From: Parasedimentitalea huanghaiensis
GTDB lineage: Bacteria > Pseudomonadota > Alphaproteobacteria > Rhodobacterales > Rhodobacteraceae
DNA length: 64,000 bases
Direction: 5' to 3'
Assembly: GCF_009753675.1 (NCBI RefSeq)
Contig: NZ_WQLV01000002.1
Location: forward strand, 186,001 to 250,000
Shown: positions 51,940 through 60,526 of the stretch, in pieces
How the letters are laid out: every line of letters begins with the position of its first letter
Numbering within the stretch: position 1 is the first letter of the stretch
Program-made: the position numbers and the translations under genes
The notes under the pieces: generated by a model
What the model was told of the DNA's origin: nothing
Databases searched by the model: none
Seen by the model: only the letters and a program-made list of their open reading frames with translations

Positions 51940-51984
51940 GCAAAAAGGCCCCGGTGCTTAAGCATCGAGACCTTCTTTTTTGGT
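51940..51984 (+). terminator. Terminator after azlCD
   Basis: AAAAAGG...CGGTGC-TTAA-GCATCG...CCTT has an imperfect stem followed by CTTTTTT. It lies between azlD and the convergent lipoprotein gene. Confidence 0.65.
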
Positions 51985-52010
51985 ACATCTAAACGACGAC
52001 AGGGCAGATT

Positions 52011-52631
52011 TTAGCCATTCAGCAATGCATTGCCTCTGGCGAGGCCATCTTGCAGATCCTCGCTATCATTTTCATAGTATTTCTCAGTCACCACCCCAGG
52101 CAGCGAACCGAACTGATCAGACAGCTTCACCGGATAGAAGGTCACCTTGATATCTTCGAGACCGGGAACTTTGCTCAACAGGGTCGCGGTCGAATTTGCG
52201 CAGAAGACGCCCGGAACACGGCCATTGGTAACCGCCAGCTGATAAGCTATTTGAGCCTGCTCAGGCGTCACTTCAAGCGTTTGTATCACAACATGAAAGC
52301 TGCTGCGGGCATGGCCGCTGCGATAGGCCCGTTCAGCGCCAGGGGTGATGCCATACAGCACATCGTCGCGCTCGGGCACCCGGTCTGCATAAAATGAACC
52401 GGCGGGGTCAAAGATCACCCGTTCGGACGCATTGATCATCAGTGAGGTATGTCCACCCTGACCCGTGCGATTGTTGACCATGGTATAGAGCGTCAGCGTC
52501 GCCGGGCCCGGCTCACGATATGAAATTGCAGCCAGGGTTGCGTTAGTAGCATTCGGCTGTGGCTGCGATGCGCAACCGCCCAACACTGTCAACGCAACAA
52601 CTGCTGCTGCAAAACTCGAAACTACACGCAC
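52011..52631 (-). CDS. Lipoprotein with possible permuted papain-like fold
   Basis: This 206-residue protein has a lipoprotein signal with Cys20 in VLGGC. The mature part has TLYTMVNNRTGQGGH61TSLMI, then VPGVFC144ANSTATLLS. A His first and a Cys later is the order of circularly permuted papain-like (NlpC/P60, YiiX-type) enzymes, but I cannot confirm catalytic roles. It resembles conserved Rhodobacterales lipoproteins without known function. The next upstream gene on this strand is the COX subunit IV, 16 bp away, so they may share a transcript. Confidence 0.7.
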   Translation of the reverse strand: MRVVSSFAAAVVALTVLGGCASQPQPNATNATLAAISYREPGPATLTLYTMVNNRTGQGGHTSLMINASERVIFDPAGSFYADRVPERDDVLYGITPGAERAYRSGHARSSFHVVIQTLEVTPEQAQIAYQLAVTNGRVPGVFCANSTATLLSKVPGLEDIKVTFYPVKLSDQFGSLPGVVTEKYYENDSEDLQDGLARGNALLNG

Positions 52632-52646
52632 AGGCAGTCCTCTAAT

Positions 52647-52781
52647 TCAGGTTGCAAAGATGGCCAGAAAAACAGCCAGAACAATCATTGCCACGCAAAA
52701 TCGGGTCACAAAAGTAATAAAGCCGTTATAAGTGTTCTCTTGAACCGTGATGTCCATCGAACCGTGCTGGTGGTCTGCCAT
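52647..52781 (-). CDS. aa3-type cytochrome c oxidase subunit IV (small)
   Basis: This encodes 44 residues from ATG 52781: MADHQHGSMDITVQENTYNG, then one transmembrane helix (FITFVTRFCVAMIVLAVFLAIF). The acidic/His-rich leader plus QENTYNGF, length and helix match the bacterial aa3 oxidase subunit IV family (COX4_pro_2), as in Paracoccus and Rhodobacter. The peptide packs against the oxidase in the inner membrane and is not essential in Paracoccus. The main oxidase genes are elsewhere. Confidence 0.85.
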   Translation of the reverse strand: MADHQHGSMDITVQENTYNGFITFVTRFCVAMIVLAVFLAIFAT

Positions 52782-52877
52782 GAGAGTAGTATCCTATTGC
52801 TCTATGTTTTGTGTTGAATATCGGAATTGAAAAAGCCTGTCACCACGTCATTCGGGCGCAGGGCAAAGGAATCATGA

Positions 52878-53435
52878 TTAGTTGTCGCTCCAACACTGGT
52901 CAAAGCCATACCCCCAGCGCCAACCCAGCCCACTACACGGGCCTCCGCCGAATCGAACCGAGTAATACATACTGCCCGCCAACAAAGCGTAGGCCTCTTT
53001 CACTTGCTCCTCGGCGACCCCATACCGGATTGCCAATTCAGCGCTGCGGCTTTCACCCGTAGCAATCACACAGGCCTGCAATTCTCGGTCAGCTGCCAAT
53101 CGCGCATCATAGCTTTCGCTGGCGCCGCGGGTTGATCCCGCCTCATGATAGGCACGATCATGGCTGACACAACATGGCTCAAACGGCGGCTGTTCTTTGT
53201 GATCATTGGCAAACCGCGGCCAATAAGCAGCCACACTGTGCCACGCCGCAGACAGGCCGCCACTGCAACCATCCGTCGTAAAAGGAGCCGGAGTTTTAGC
53301 AAGTGCAACCTGGCGCATCAATGCGGCATGCGCTTTCAACTCGAGCCCACGGCCCAATTGATCCCAGTCCTGCGCTGAAACCGGGCTGGACAGCAGCACA
53401 ACCGAGAACAATCCGACCTTAAGGTGAGACATCAC
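52878..53435 (-). CDS. Exported phospholipase A2-like protein
   Basis: This 185-residue protein has a signal peptide (about 1-21, VSA-QD). The core has TTDGCSGGLSAAW, then C88-C89-VSH92-D93-RAYH. The CCxxHDxxY pattern is the catalytic His-Asp of secreted PLA2s, and further cysteines can form disulphides. PLA2s release the sn-2 acyl chain of phospholipids. The Ca-binding loop is not obvious, so activity is unproven. The start overlaps the end of the membrane glycerophosphodiesterase gene, pairing two phospholipid-degrading functions. Confidence 0.75.
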   Translation of the reverse strand: MMSHLKVGLFSVVLLSSPVSAQDWDQLGRGLELKAHAALMRQVALAKTPAPFTTDGCSGGLSAAWHSVAAYWPRFANDHKEQPPFEPCCVSHDRAYHEAGSTRGASESYDARLAADRELQACVIATGESRSAELAIRYGVAEEQVKEAYALLAGSMYYSVRFGGGPCSGLGWRWGYGFDQCWSDN

Positions 53436-55263
53436 GATACTCCCCCGGAGTCAGATCCAACCCGAGTTCCTCGACCAGCCATAACACCATACGCTCAGGC
53501 GTGTTCAACCCGGCCCGTACCCTTAGCACCTCACGGGCCAGTCCAGGTTCATCAGTGATCAACCCATCTACCCCCATTGAGATCATCTTGGACATTTGCA
53601 GCGGATCATTCACCGTCCAAACATACAGATCTTTGCCAACCGCATGGACAGAGCTGATCAAACCGGGGCTGGCAATTTCAGCCCTCACAGCGGCAAAATC
53701 ACCCTCCAGCCCAGCCAAATTCCCCACCGCGGTGGCTGCCAGAATCCCCGCGCGCCAGTCCGGCCGGAGGTTTTTTGCTTTCTGAACGGACTCGTATTTT
53801 AATGACATAAAGGCAATTTGATCCGCCATATCTACGGCTTCGATCAATTGTACGGTGCGCCCTTCAAGGTCGACGTCATAACCATAATGCTTAAACTCAA
53901 TCAGCAGCTTGGCACGGCCTTTAACCTGCGCCAGAACCTCACTCAGCAACGGGATGCGCTCGTCGGCATAGAGCGGGTCATACCAGCTGCCAATATCGAC
54001 CTCCTGCAGATCTGTCGTTGATGTAGCGTGGATCTGCAAATTGGTCTTGGCCAGCTTCATCAGATCGGCGTCATGCATCACGACAATTTGGCCATCTGCA
54101 CTTTCCTGTACATCGATCTCAACCCAATCAGTACCCTGTACCAGCGCCTCTTCGATCGCAGCCGTAGTGTTTTCCGGGCGGCTGCCAGCGGCGCCACGAT
54201 GTGCAATGATTTCGACCTTGTCTTCTGTCTGCACCGCATCAAACAACGCCTGACCCAACCAGAGCGATATGCCGCCAAGAACCACCGCGATCACGCCGCC
54301 CCCCAACACGCCAAACCGCATTCTCGTTTTGGGGCGAAGATCGTCGGGCAAAGGCGGATGCTCACCGCCAAAATGGCGATCCAGGATCAAGGCCAAGGCG
54401 CCAAGTGCCAGTGCAGACAACACCGCATCCCCGACCAACCAGAGCAACATAATCAGAACTGCAACAAACAGCACCTGAAGCATGCCGGCTCCGGCCCCAA
54501 CCGGCATCCAGGCAATCATACCACCCGCCACAACCGCCAACCCCGCTGCCAACGCTGCGCGCATCGCAATCCAGACAACCAGTTCAATTTGCAGTTTCAA
54601 ATGATGCCCGCGCATCCGTTCAGCACTCATTGCAAAGCTCTTGCGCGGGGACTGACCGTCGAACAACACCAAATGTAATGCCAGCGCCCAGGCTGACAGG
54701 CGTTGCAGCAACAGCAGGGCCAGCACCACGGCAATCACACCGATCAACCCAACCGCTAGCTTGAAGGCAGGCGGGTGATAGGTCAGGTAATAGTTGATAT
54801 CAAATTCGGTAAGCAACCACAGCGCCACCAGCCCGGCAGCAATTGCAAACGGGGCCGCAAGCAGCAGAATTCGCAGCAACAACAAACCAATAAATACGGC
54901 CAGCGGGTACAGTCGTCGAACCACCGTCACTAGGGCGATACGCGCAGTTTGCCATTGACTGGCCTGTTCATACCGCAGCGCAGAGGCCATCACCGCAAAG
55001 GTGGCAACTGCTGCCACCAGCACGATACTGGCAACCACCAGCGACAAGACAAACCCGATGGGAGACAGGATAAACAGCGCAATATCCTGATCGGTCAGCG
55101 CTGATTGGCTGGAAAAGGACACAGCCAGATTGACCAATGCCCCCATCAACGGCGCAATCAGGGCCAATGCTAGCAGACGCAGCGAAACATGTACGGTCAG
55201 AAACAAGCGCCAGCGCGTTCTGGCTTCAGCATAGGCTCGCAAAACAGTGGAAAATGGCTTCAA
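53419..55263 (-). CDS. Membrane glycerophosphodiester phosphodiesterase
   Basis: This encodes 614 residues, probably from TTG 55263, with AGGAG at an ideal distance; an upstream ATG at 55320 adds unlike sequence. Residues up to about 340 hold seven or more membrane helices (GPDPase_memb type). The C-terminal GDPD TIM barrel begins EIIAHRGAAGSRPENTTAAI and has VEIDVQESADGQIVVMHD, KLLIEFKH and VDGLITDEP. It hydrolyses glycerophosphodiesters to glycerol-3-phosphate and alcohol. The catalytic domain would follow the membrane part; its side cannot be fixed by eye. Confidence 0.88.
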   Translation of the reverse strand: MKPFSTVLRAYAEARTRWRLFLTVHVSLRLLALALIAPLMGALVNLAVSFSSQSALTDQDIALFILSPIGFVLSLVVASIVLVAAVATFAVMASALRYEQASQWQTARIALVTVVRRLYPLAVFIGLLLLRILLLAAPFAIAAGLVALWLLTEFDINYYLTYHPPAFKLAVGLIGVIAVVLALLLLQRLSAWALALHLVLFDGQSPRKSFAMSAERMRGHHLKLQIELVVWIAMRAALAAGLAVVAGGMIAWMPVGAGAGMLQVLFVAVLIMLLWLVGDAVLSALALGALALILDRHFGGEHPPLPDDLRPKTRMRFGVLGGGVIAVVLGGISLWLGQALFDAVQTEDKVEIIAHRGAAGSRPENTTAAIEEALVQGTDWVEIDVQESADGQIVVMHDADLMKLAKTNLQIHATSTTDLQEVDIGSWYDPLYADERIPLLSEVLAQVKGRAKLLIEFKHYGYDVDLEGRTVQLIEAVDMADQIAFMSLKYESVQKAKNLRPDWRAGILAATAVGNLAGLEGDFAAVRAEIASPGLISSVHAVGKDLYVWTVNDPLQMSKMISMGVDGLITDEPGLAREVLRVRAGLNTPERMVLWLVEELGLDLTPGEYRDVSP

Positions 55264-55377
55264 GACAAAATCTCCTGACAAAATCACCCCTATAAGACGG
55301 TGCCTTGCAATGCAGCACAAGGGTCAGGCACCGCCCGACCTAAAAGCCGGGCCGTGCACAGAGCAAGCTGGAGTGTG

Positions 55378-55830
55378 CTAGCTGTCGTCCAGATCCGAGG
55401 CCAGCCGGAAACCGATGCGTTTTGCTGGTGTATCGGCTGCGGGTTTTGGCAAGGCGCGTAGCATCACATTGAGCTGACTGATGTGCTGCACCAGCTGGGT
55501 TTTACCGCCCCCCCCATCAGTGCCGTAGAAGGTAATGATGTCCGGGTCAAAATACCCCATGCCTTCGATACGCAACACCCCAGCATCACCGCCGGTGAAG
55601 CCCATTGCGATCTCGTGTTCGCCGTCCAGTTGCTCTTCAAAATTCTTGATGTACAGCACCAGACGCTCATAGGCCCAGCGCGCAGGGCTTTTGGTTTCAA
55701 CTGGCTTGTTCAGCGCCGCGGGCACCGTGGATAGACCCGCTTTGGCCTCGGGGTCGGCGTGGACCTCGTGCAATTGCGGCAAAGCTGCAGATTCAGCAGC
55801 CTCAGCTGTGGTCATGATTTCGTCGCCCAT
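55378..55830 (-). CDS. DUF6173 family protein
   Basis: This 150-residue soluble protein has a disordered N-terminal third, then ARWAYERLVLYIKNFEEQLDGEHEIAMGFTGGDAG, IEGMGYFDPDIITFYGTDGGGGKTQLVQHISQLNVML and RIGFRLASDL. This matches the DUF6173 pattern as I recall it. Function unknown. It lies 24 bp downstream of the MBL hydrolase in the same direction, so it is the likely third gene of an acyl-CoA dehydrogenase operon. Confidence 0.8.
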   Translation of the reverse strand: MGDEIMTTAEAAESAALPQLHEVHADPEAKAGLSTVPAALNKPVETKSPARWAYERLVLYIKNFEEQLDGEHEIAMGFTGGDAGVLRIEGMGYFDPDIITFYGTDGGGGKTQLVQHISQLNVMLRALPKPAADTPAKRIGFRLASDLDDS

Positions 55831-55854
55831 TTGGGTCTCTCCCCTTGGGGCTTG

Positions 55855-56901
55855 TTACCCCTTACGCTGGTACAGCCAAGCGCCATCTTCACGCCGACTG
55901 CGGTCCAGTTTTCCAATACAATACAGGTGATTTACATGGGCCACCGCCTCGACCAAGGCAAGGCCGTATTCACCTTCACCGATTGAACGCTTAAACAAGG
56001 GTGCAAAACACTCGGCCGCAGTTTTGGGTTGATCTAGATGATCCAACAGCCGATCCAGTGCGCCGTGATGATTGTCGATCAACTGCCGCATTCGCAGTGG
56101 CAACCGCGAAAACGGCAGCTTATGACCGCCCAGCGCGATATGATCCGCCCGCGCCAGCGGCGCCAAGCGTTCACAAGCCTCTAGCCAGTCGGCCAACGGG
56201 TCGGCCATCGGTTCGGTGGCATAAACGCCGATGTTAGGACTGATCGAGGACAGGATCTGGTCGCCGGTGATCACCAGATTGTCATCCCGGCTCCAGAATG
56301 TGGCGTGTTCCGGTGCATGGCCATTCCCCATGTGCACGTCCCAGTCGCGCCCGCCCATACGAAACACGTCATCCTGTTTGATCCGGGTAAAGCCCAGAGG
56401 CATTGGGTAAACCACATCTGCAAAATTGAAGGGACGGTCAGCGGCACGTTTGTCATAGATCTCGGGGTCCATGCCAGCACTGCGGTAATACTCCAGCGTT
56501 TCCTGTGGCCATTCTTCCTGTACATCCAACGTCAGCATACGGGCAAACAGCCAGGCTGTGCGTGTGGTGACCAGTTCAGCGCCGTGTTCAGACTGGAACC
56601 AGCCCGCGTTGCCAATGTGATCAGGGTGGTGATGGGTGACTACGACCCTCTTGACTGGTTTGCCTTTTAGTGGCCCAGCCATCAGCTGTTCCCAGATGGC
56701 GCGGGTTTTCTTGGATGAAAACCCTGTGTCGATCACCGTCCAGCCATCACCATCGTCCAGCGCATAGACATTCACATGATCCAGCTTCATCGGCAGTGGC
56801 AGGCGCATCCACAATACACCCTCAGCAACTTCGATGGCTTCGCCAGGTGCAGGCGGCGTTTCCCAAGGGTGACGCATAGTGACTTCGGGGACGCTTGTCA
56901 T
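55855..56901 (-). CDS. MBL-fold metallo-hydrolase
   Basis: This 348-residue metallo-beta-lactamase-fold hydrolase has the metal motif TH90-H-H92-PD94-H95 and further ligands in NGHAPEH and ITGDQIL, plus a C-terminal helical domain typical of glyoxalase-II-like enzymes. The natural substrate may be a thioester, fitting its position two bases after the acyl-CoA dehydrogenase. It could hydrolyse an acyl-CoA or glutathione thioester; this is inference. Confidence 0.87.
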   Translation of the reverse strand: MTSVPEVTMRHPWETPPAPGEAIEVAEGVLWMRLPLPMKLDHVNVYALDDGDGWTVIDTGFSSKKTRAIWEQLMAGPLKGKPVKRVVVTHHHPDHIGNAGWFQSEHGAELVTTRTAWLFARMLTLDVQEEWPQETLEYYRSAGMDPEIYDKRAADRPFNFADVVYPMPLGFTRIKQDDVFRMGGRDWDVHMGNGHAPEHATFWSRDDNLVITGDQILSSISPNIGVYATEPMADPLADWLEACERLAPLARADHIALGGHKLPFSRLPLRMRQLIDNHHGALDRLLDHLDQPKTAAECFAPLFKRSIGEGEYGLALVEAVAHVNHLYCIGKLDRSRREDGAWLYQRKG

Positions 56902-56903
56902 AA

Positions 56904-58607
56904 TCAGCCTGCCAGTTCTTCTAGTGTTAGTGCAAAGGCGCCATCGGCCCCGGCCTGCGCGTGCGTCAATAGCGCCGCATGTTCAGGGAGCAAGCGGGTG
57001 ATATAGAACCGCGCCAGTTTTTCGCGCGGCCCACCCGGATCAGCCATGGCAGCAGCCAGATGGAAATGCCCTCCCAACACACGCGCGAACGCCCGCAGAT
57101 AAGGAACCGCACCCGCAAAGCGATCGTTCATTCTGTCCTGTGCCACCAGCCATTCGGTTGCTTCGCGCAGGGATTCGCAAGCCTGCCAGACGCTTTCGGC
57201 CATATTGGGATGTGTGGCTCGGGCACGCTCGGCCTGTTCTTCGATCTCGTCCATCAGGCGGTTGGCCATATCACCGCCATCCAACATTTTACGCGCCACC
57301 AGATCCATCGCCTGAATGCCATTGGTGCCTTCATAGATCGCGGTTACCCGTACATCCCGGAAGAACTGCGCTGCCCCGGATTCTTCGATATAGCCCATGC
57401 CACCGTGTACCTGCACACCGGTATCCGCCACCGAGATACCCGTGTCTGTTCCGAAAGCCTTGGAGATTGGGGTGAGAAACGCGGCGCGGGCGGCCCATTC
57501 TGCATCGCCGGTTGCGGCCTGCATATCGATGGCGACCGCACAGGACATCAATATGGCGCGAGCTGCAAACAGGTCCGCCTTCATCGTCGTCAACATCCGG
57601 CGCACATCCGCATGATCAACAATAGTACCGCTTTCACTGCGCCCTTGCTTTCGCTCCAGTGCATAGGACATGGCCTGTTGATATGCGCCTTCACCAGCGC
57701 CGATCCCCTGACCACCAACGCCCAGTCGGGCATTGTTCATCATGGTGAACATCGCGGCCAAACCGCCGTGCTCATCGCCAACCAGCCACCCCGTGGCCTG
57801 ATCATACTGCATCACACAGGTCGGAGAGCCATGCAGGCCCATCTTATGTTCCAGACTAACCACACTCAGGCTGTTTGCCTCACCAGCCTCACCGCTCTCA
57901 TTAGGCAGATACTTCGGGACCAGGAACAAAGAAATCCCTTTGGTTCCCGGAGCCCCTTCCGGCAGGCGTGCCAGTACCAAGTGGCAGACATTGCTGCAGA
58001 AGTCATTGTCGCCCCAGCTGATAAAAATCTTCTGACCACTGATCGCATAGGTGCCGTCACCATTGGATTCAGCTTTGGAGGACAGCGCCCCAACGTCCGA
58101 TCCCGCCTGTGCTTCGGTCAGGTTCATGGTTCCCGCCCATTCGCCAGAAATCAGCTTCGGCAGATACAGGTCTTTCAGCGCATCGCTGGCGTGATGGGCA
58201 AGTGCTTCAATCTGGCCCTGGCTCATCAGCGGGGCCAATTGCAGCGACAGGCAGGCCCCACTCATCATTTCGTTCACCGCTGTCGTCAGGGCCATGGGCA
58301 ATGCCATTCCACCATGCTCTTCAGGTGCACTCATCCCGATCCAGCCACCCTCAGCAATGGCCATCCAGCCGTCTGCAAAACCGGGGGAGGTCCGCAAGAC
58401 ACCATTTTCCAACCGTGCAGGCTCCAGATCTCCACCCCGTTGCAAAGGGGCCATGACCTCGTCACATAATTTGCCTGCTTCGATCAGGATCGCGCTCACC
58501 ATCTCATTTGTGGCTTCGGCAAAGCGTTCACTCTCGGTGACCTGCTCATAGCCAACAATGTTATTCAATAGGAATTCATATTCGGGGACGGGTGCGCGAA
58601 AACTCAT
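56904..58607 (-). CDS. Acyl-CoA dehydrogenase (DmdC/AidB-like long form)
   Basis: This 567-residue FAD dehydrogenase is longer than medium-chain types and has the C-terminal helical extension of the DmdC group. MNLTEAQAGSDVGALSSKA and FISWGDND are the flavin/substrate motifs. GGMGYIEESGAAQFFRDVRVTAIYEGTNGIQAMDLVARKML carries the catalytic Glu. DmdC oxidises 3-methylmercaptopropionyl-CoA in DMSP use, but many homologues have other substrates, so the role here is open. Electrons would go to ETF and the ETF-QO at 42780. Confidence 0.88.
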   Translation of the reverse strand: MSFRAPVPEYEFLLNNIVGYEQVTESERFAEATNEMVSAILIEAGKLCDEVMAPLQRGGDLEPARLENGVLRTSPGFADGWMAIAEGGWIGMSAPEEHGGMALPMALTTAVNEMMSGACLSLQLAPLMSQGQIEALAHHASDALKDLYLPKLISGEWAGTMNLTEAQAGSDVGALSSKAESNGDGTYAISGQKIFISWGDNDFCSNVCHLVLARLPEGAPGTKGISLFLVPKYLPNESGEAGEANSLSVVSLEHKMGLHGSPTCVMQYDQATGWLVGDEHGGLAAMFTMMNNARLGVGGQGIGAGEGAYQQAMSYALERKQGRSESGTIVDHADVRRMLTTMKADLFAARAILMSCAVAIDMQAATGDAEWAARAAFLTPISKAFGTDTGISVADTGVQVHGGMGYIEESGAAQFFRDVRVTAIYEGTNGIQAMDLVARKMLDGGDMANRLMDEIEEQAERARATHPNMAESVWQACESLREATEWLVAQDRMNDRFAGAVPYLRAFARVLGGHFHLAAAMADPGGPREKLARFYITRLLPEHAALLTHAQAGADGAFALTLEELAG

Positions 58608-58734
58608 GGCATCCTCTTTCTATGATGCTGCGACGCGGGCTTGGCATCCCTGTACGCAGCCGGTATCTGTCAAATCTTGGACGACTACCTAGCGGGACCA
58701 GCCGCGCAAGCAACCAAAACGCGGCGTCACCACA

Positions 58735-59685
58735 ATGCATAAGAAAAATACCCAAATACTGAGCTCTGAGGAGCACGATCTGGATCAGGCGGCTACATTG
58801 TTGTTGGCCGGTCAGCTTGTCGCCTTTCCGACCGAGACCGTTTACGGCTTGGGTGCTGATGCCCGCCAGGGGCAAGCGGTGGCCGCTGTTTATGAGGCCA
58901 AAGGCCGTCCCTCTTTTAACCCCCTGATCGCCCATTTGCCATCAATCGACGCCGCACAGCGATACGTGCAATGGAGTGCTCAGGCCCAGACGCTGGCAGA
59001 TGCATTCTGGCCGGGACCTCTGACACTGGTTCTTCCGCTGCGCCAAGATCATGGTATTTCACCGCTGGTTACCGCTGGATTGGATACTCTGGCTGTTCGT
59101 ATCCCAGCTCACCCCACTGCACACAAACTACTTGCACTGGTTGATGGCCCGGTTGCGGCGCCTTCGGCCAACCCCTCTGGGCGGATCAGCCCCACCACCG
59201 CTGCTCATGTCAGTGCTGGGCTGAATGGGCGTATCGCAGCGATTGTCGATGATGGGGCCTGTGGCGTTGGACTGGAGTCCACCATTGTCGGGCTTGCCAC
59301 GCCTCAGCCTATATTGCTGCGCCCCGGTGGTTTGGCGGCCGAAGAAATCGAAGCCGTACTTGGGCACCCCCTGATGCAGCGCGATGCCCATGACGCTTTA
59401 ACAGCACCGGGGCAATTGCTGTCCCATTACGCCCCCAACGAACAGGTGCGGTTAAACGCGACGCAGGCTAAAGCCGGAGAACTGATGCTTGGGTTTGGCG
59501 CAATGGCATGTGACCTGAACCTGTCGGAAGCTGGTGATCTGGCCGAGGCAGCTGCCAATTTGTTTGGTCACCTGCATCAGCTCGACGCGTTAAACAAACC
59601 CATCGCAGTGGCCCCGGTGCCAACGCATGGCTTAGGCGTTGCGATCAATGACCGCTTGCACCGCGCTGCCGCGCCTCGGGATTAA
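58735..59685 (+). CDS. L-threonylcarbamoyladenylate synthase (Sua5/TsaC family)
   Basis: This 316-residue protein makes threonylcarbamoyl-AMP for t6A37 tRNA modification. FPTETVYGLGADARQGQAVAAVYEAKGRPSFNPL is the YrdC catalytic core with KxR and substrate loops. GGVGLESTIV and RPGGLAAEEIE follow. The C-terminal extension (about 200-316) with LLSHYAPNEQVRL is the Sua5 domain. It diverges from the acyl-CoA dehydrogenase, with 127 bp between. Confidence 0.93.
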   Translation: MHKKNTQILSSEEHDLDQAATLLLAGQLVAFPTETVYGLGADARQGQAVAAVYEAKGRPSFNPLIAHLPSIDAAQRYVQWSAQAQTLADAFWPGPLTLVLPLRQDHGISPLVTAGLDTLAVRIPAHPTAHKLLALVDGPVAAPSANPSGRISPTTAAHVSAGLNGRIAAIVDDGACGVGLESTIVGLATPQPILLRPGGLAAEEIEAVLGHPLMQRDAHDALTAPGQLLSHYAPNEQVRLNATQAKAGELMLGFGAMACDLNLSEAGDLAEAAANLFGHLHQLDALNKPIAVAPVPTHGLGVAINDRLHRAAAPRD

Positions 59686-59744
59686 GCCCACCACTGCAAC
59701 ATCCATCGTCTGACAGACCAAACGTCACCGAAACACCGGGCCGC

Positions 59745-59812
59745 TGGCACGGTGCCACGCTCAACGGGTCTTGCGCCTCCGCAAGGAGGCCGAGACTGGG
59801 CGGGAGGACATC
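59745..59812. repeat. GC-rich intergenic repeat (type D)
   Basis: CGGGTCTTGCGCCTCCGCAAGG contains the hairpin CTTGCGGAGG-like stem (TTGCG/CGCAA), and GGCCGAGACTGGGCGGGAGGA follows. I recall this string from Roseobacter intergenic repeats. It lies between two convergent genes and may terminate both. Confidence 0.5.
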
Positions 59813-59818
59813 GCGAAT

Positions 59819-60376
59819 TCAGGCGTGCCCCGCCTCGCTCGACAATCCCAACGGATCCACCCCCAGCGTTTGCAGTGCAGCGCCCCATTTGCCGCCATCG
59901 TCCATGTCAAACACCAGCCCCGCGTCTGCTTCGGCCGTTAACCAGCCGTTTTGGGCAATTTCTCTCTCCAGCTGCTCTGGCCCCCAACCGGCATAACCCA
60001 GCATCATCAGTACCTTCTCCGGCCCCTGACCAACGGCGATATCTTCTAGGATATCCAGCGTCGCAGTCATCGAAAACTCGGGGGATACGTGCAGGGAATT
60101 GAGACTGGCCTCATAGTCCGGCGTATGCAGCACAAAACCACGCTGCGTTTCAACAGGCCCACCAAACCGCACCGGGAGTTCCCCCTGCGACGCAGGCTCC
60201 GCTGTTATGTCCAGCTGGCGCAGCAGATCGCTCAGCTGCACCTCTGGCGCGGTCTTGTTGATGATCAGCCCCATAGCGCCGTCCTCGGTATGCGAACACA
60301 GGAAAACCACAGTGTGGTCAAACCGTTCATCGCCCATACCCGGCATTGCAATCAGGAGTTTTCCAGTAAGATTCAT
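59819..60376 (-). CDS. YqgE/AlgH family protein
   Basis: This encodes 185 residues from ATG 60376, with GGGAG upstream; an ATG 21 bases further upstream adds a poor extension. N-terminal [39 protein letters not shown] and [23 protein letters not shown] identify the UPF0301/AlgH family. AlgH was linked to alginate regulation in Pseudomonas, and its biochemical activity is unknown. It diverges from the DsbD-N-like gene. Confidence 0.92.
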   Translation of the reverse strand: MNLTGKLLIAMPGMGDERFDHTVVFLCSHTEDGAMGLIINKTAPEVQLSDLLRQLDITAEPASQGELPVRFGGPVETQRGFVLHTPDYEASLNSLHVSPEFSMTATLDILEDIAVGQGPEKVLMMLGYAGWGPEQLEREIAQNGWLTAEADAGLVFDMDDGGKWGAALQTLGVDPLGLSSEAGHA

Positions 60377-60526
60377 ATTGCTCCCTCTCTGCTTCAACCA
60401 TGACGCGGCAAGAGGTCCTGTGCAAGGGCGGGCTTGCTGTCGCGCCCAGGCAGATCCGAATTTCTGTCATTTGGCTAACCACAACGTGACTTGGCTTTTC
60501 GGCGGCAACAGACCATCAATGGCCGT

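Noticed and set aside
56979-58469. 496-residue plus-strand frame
   Set aside because: Antisense of the well-supported acyl-CoA dehydrogenase; His/Gln/Arg-rich as expected for a shadow frame.
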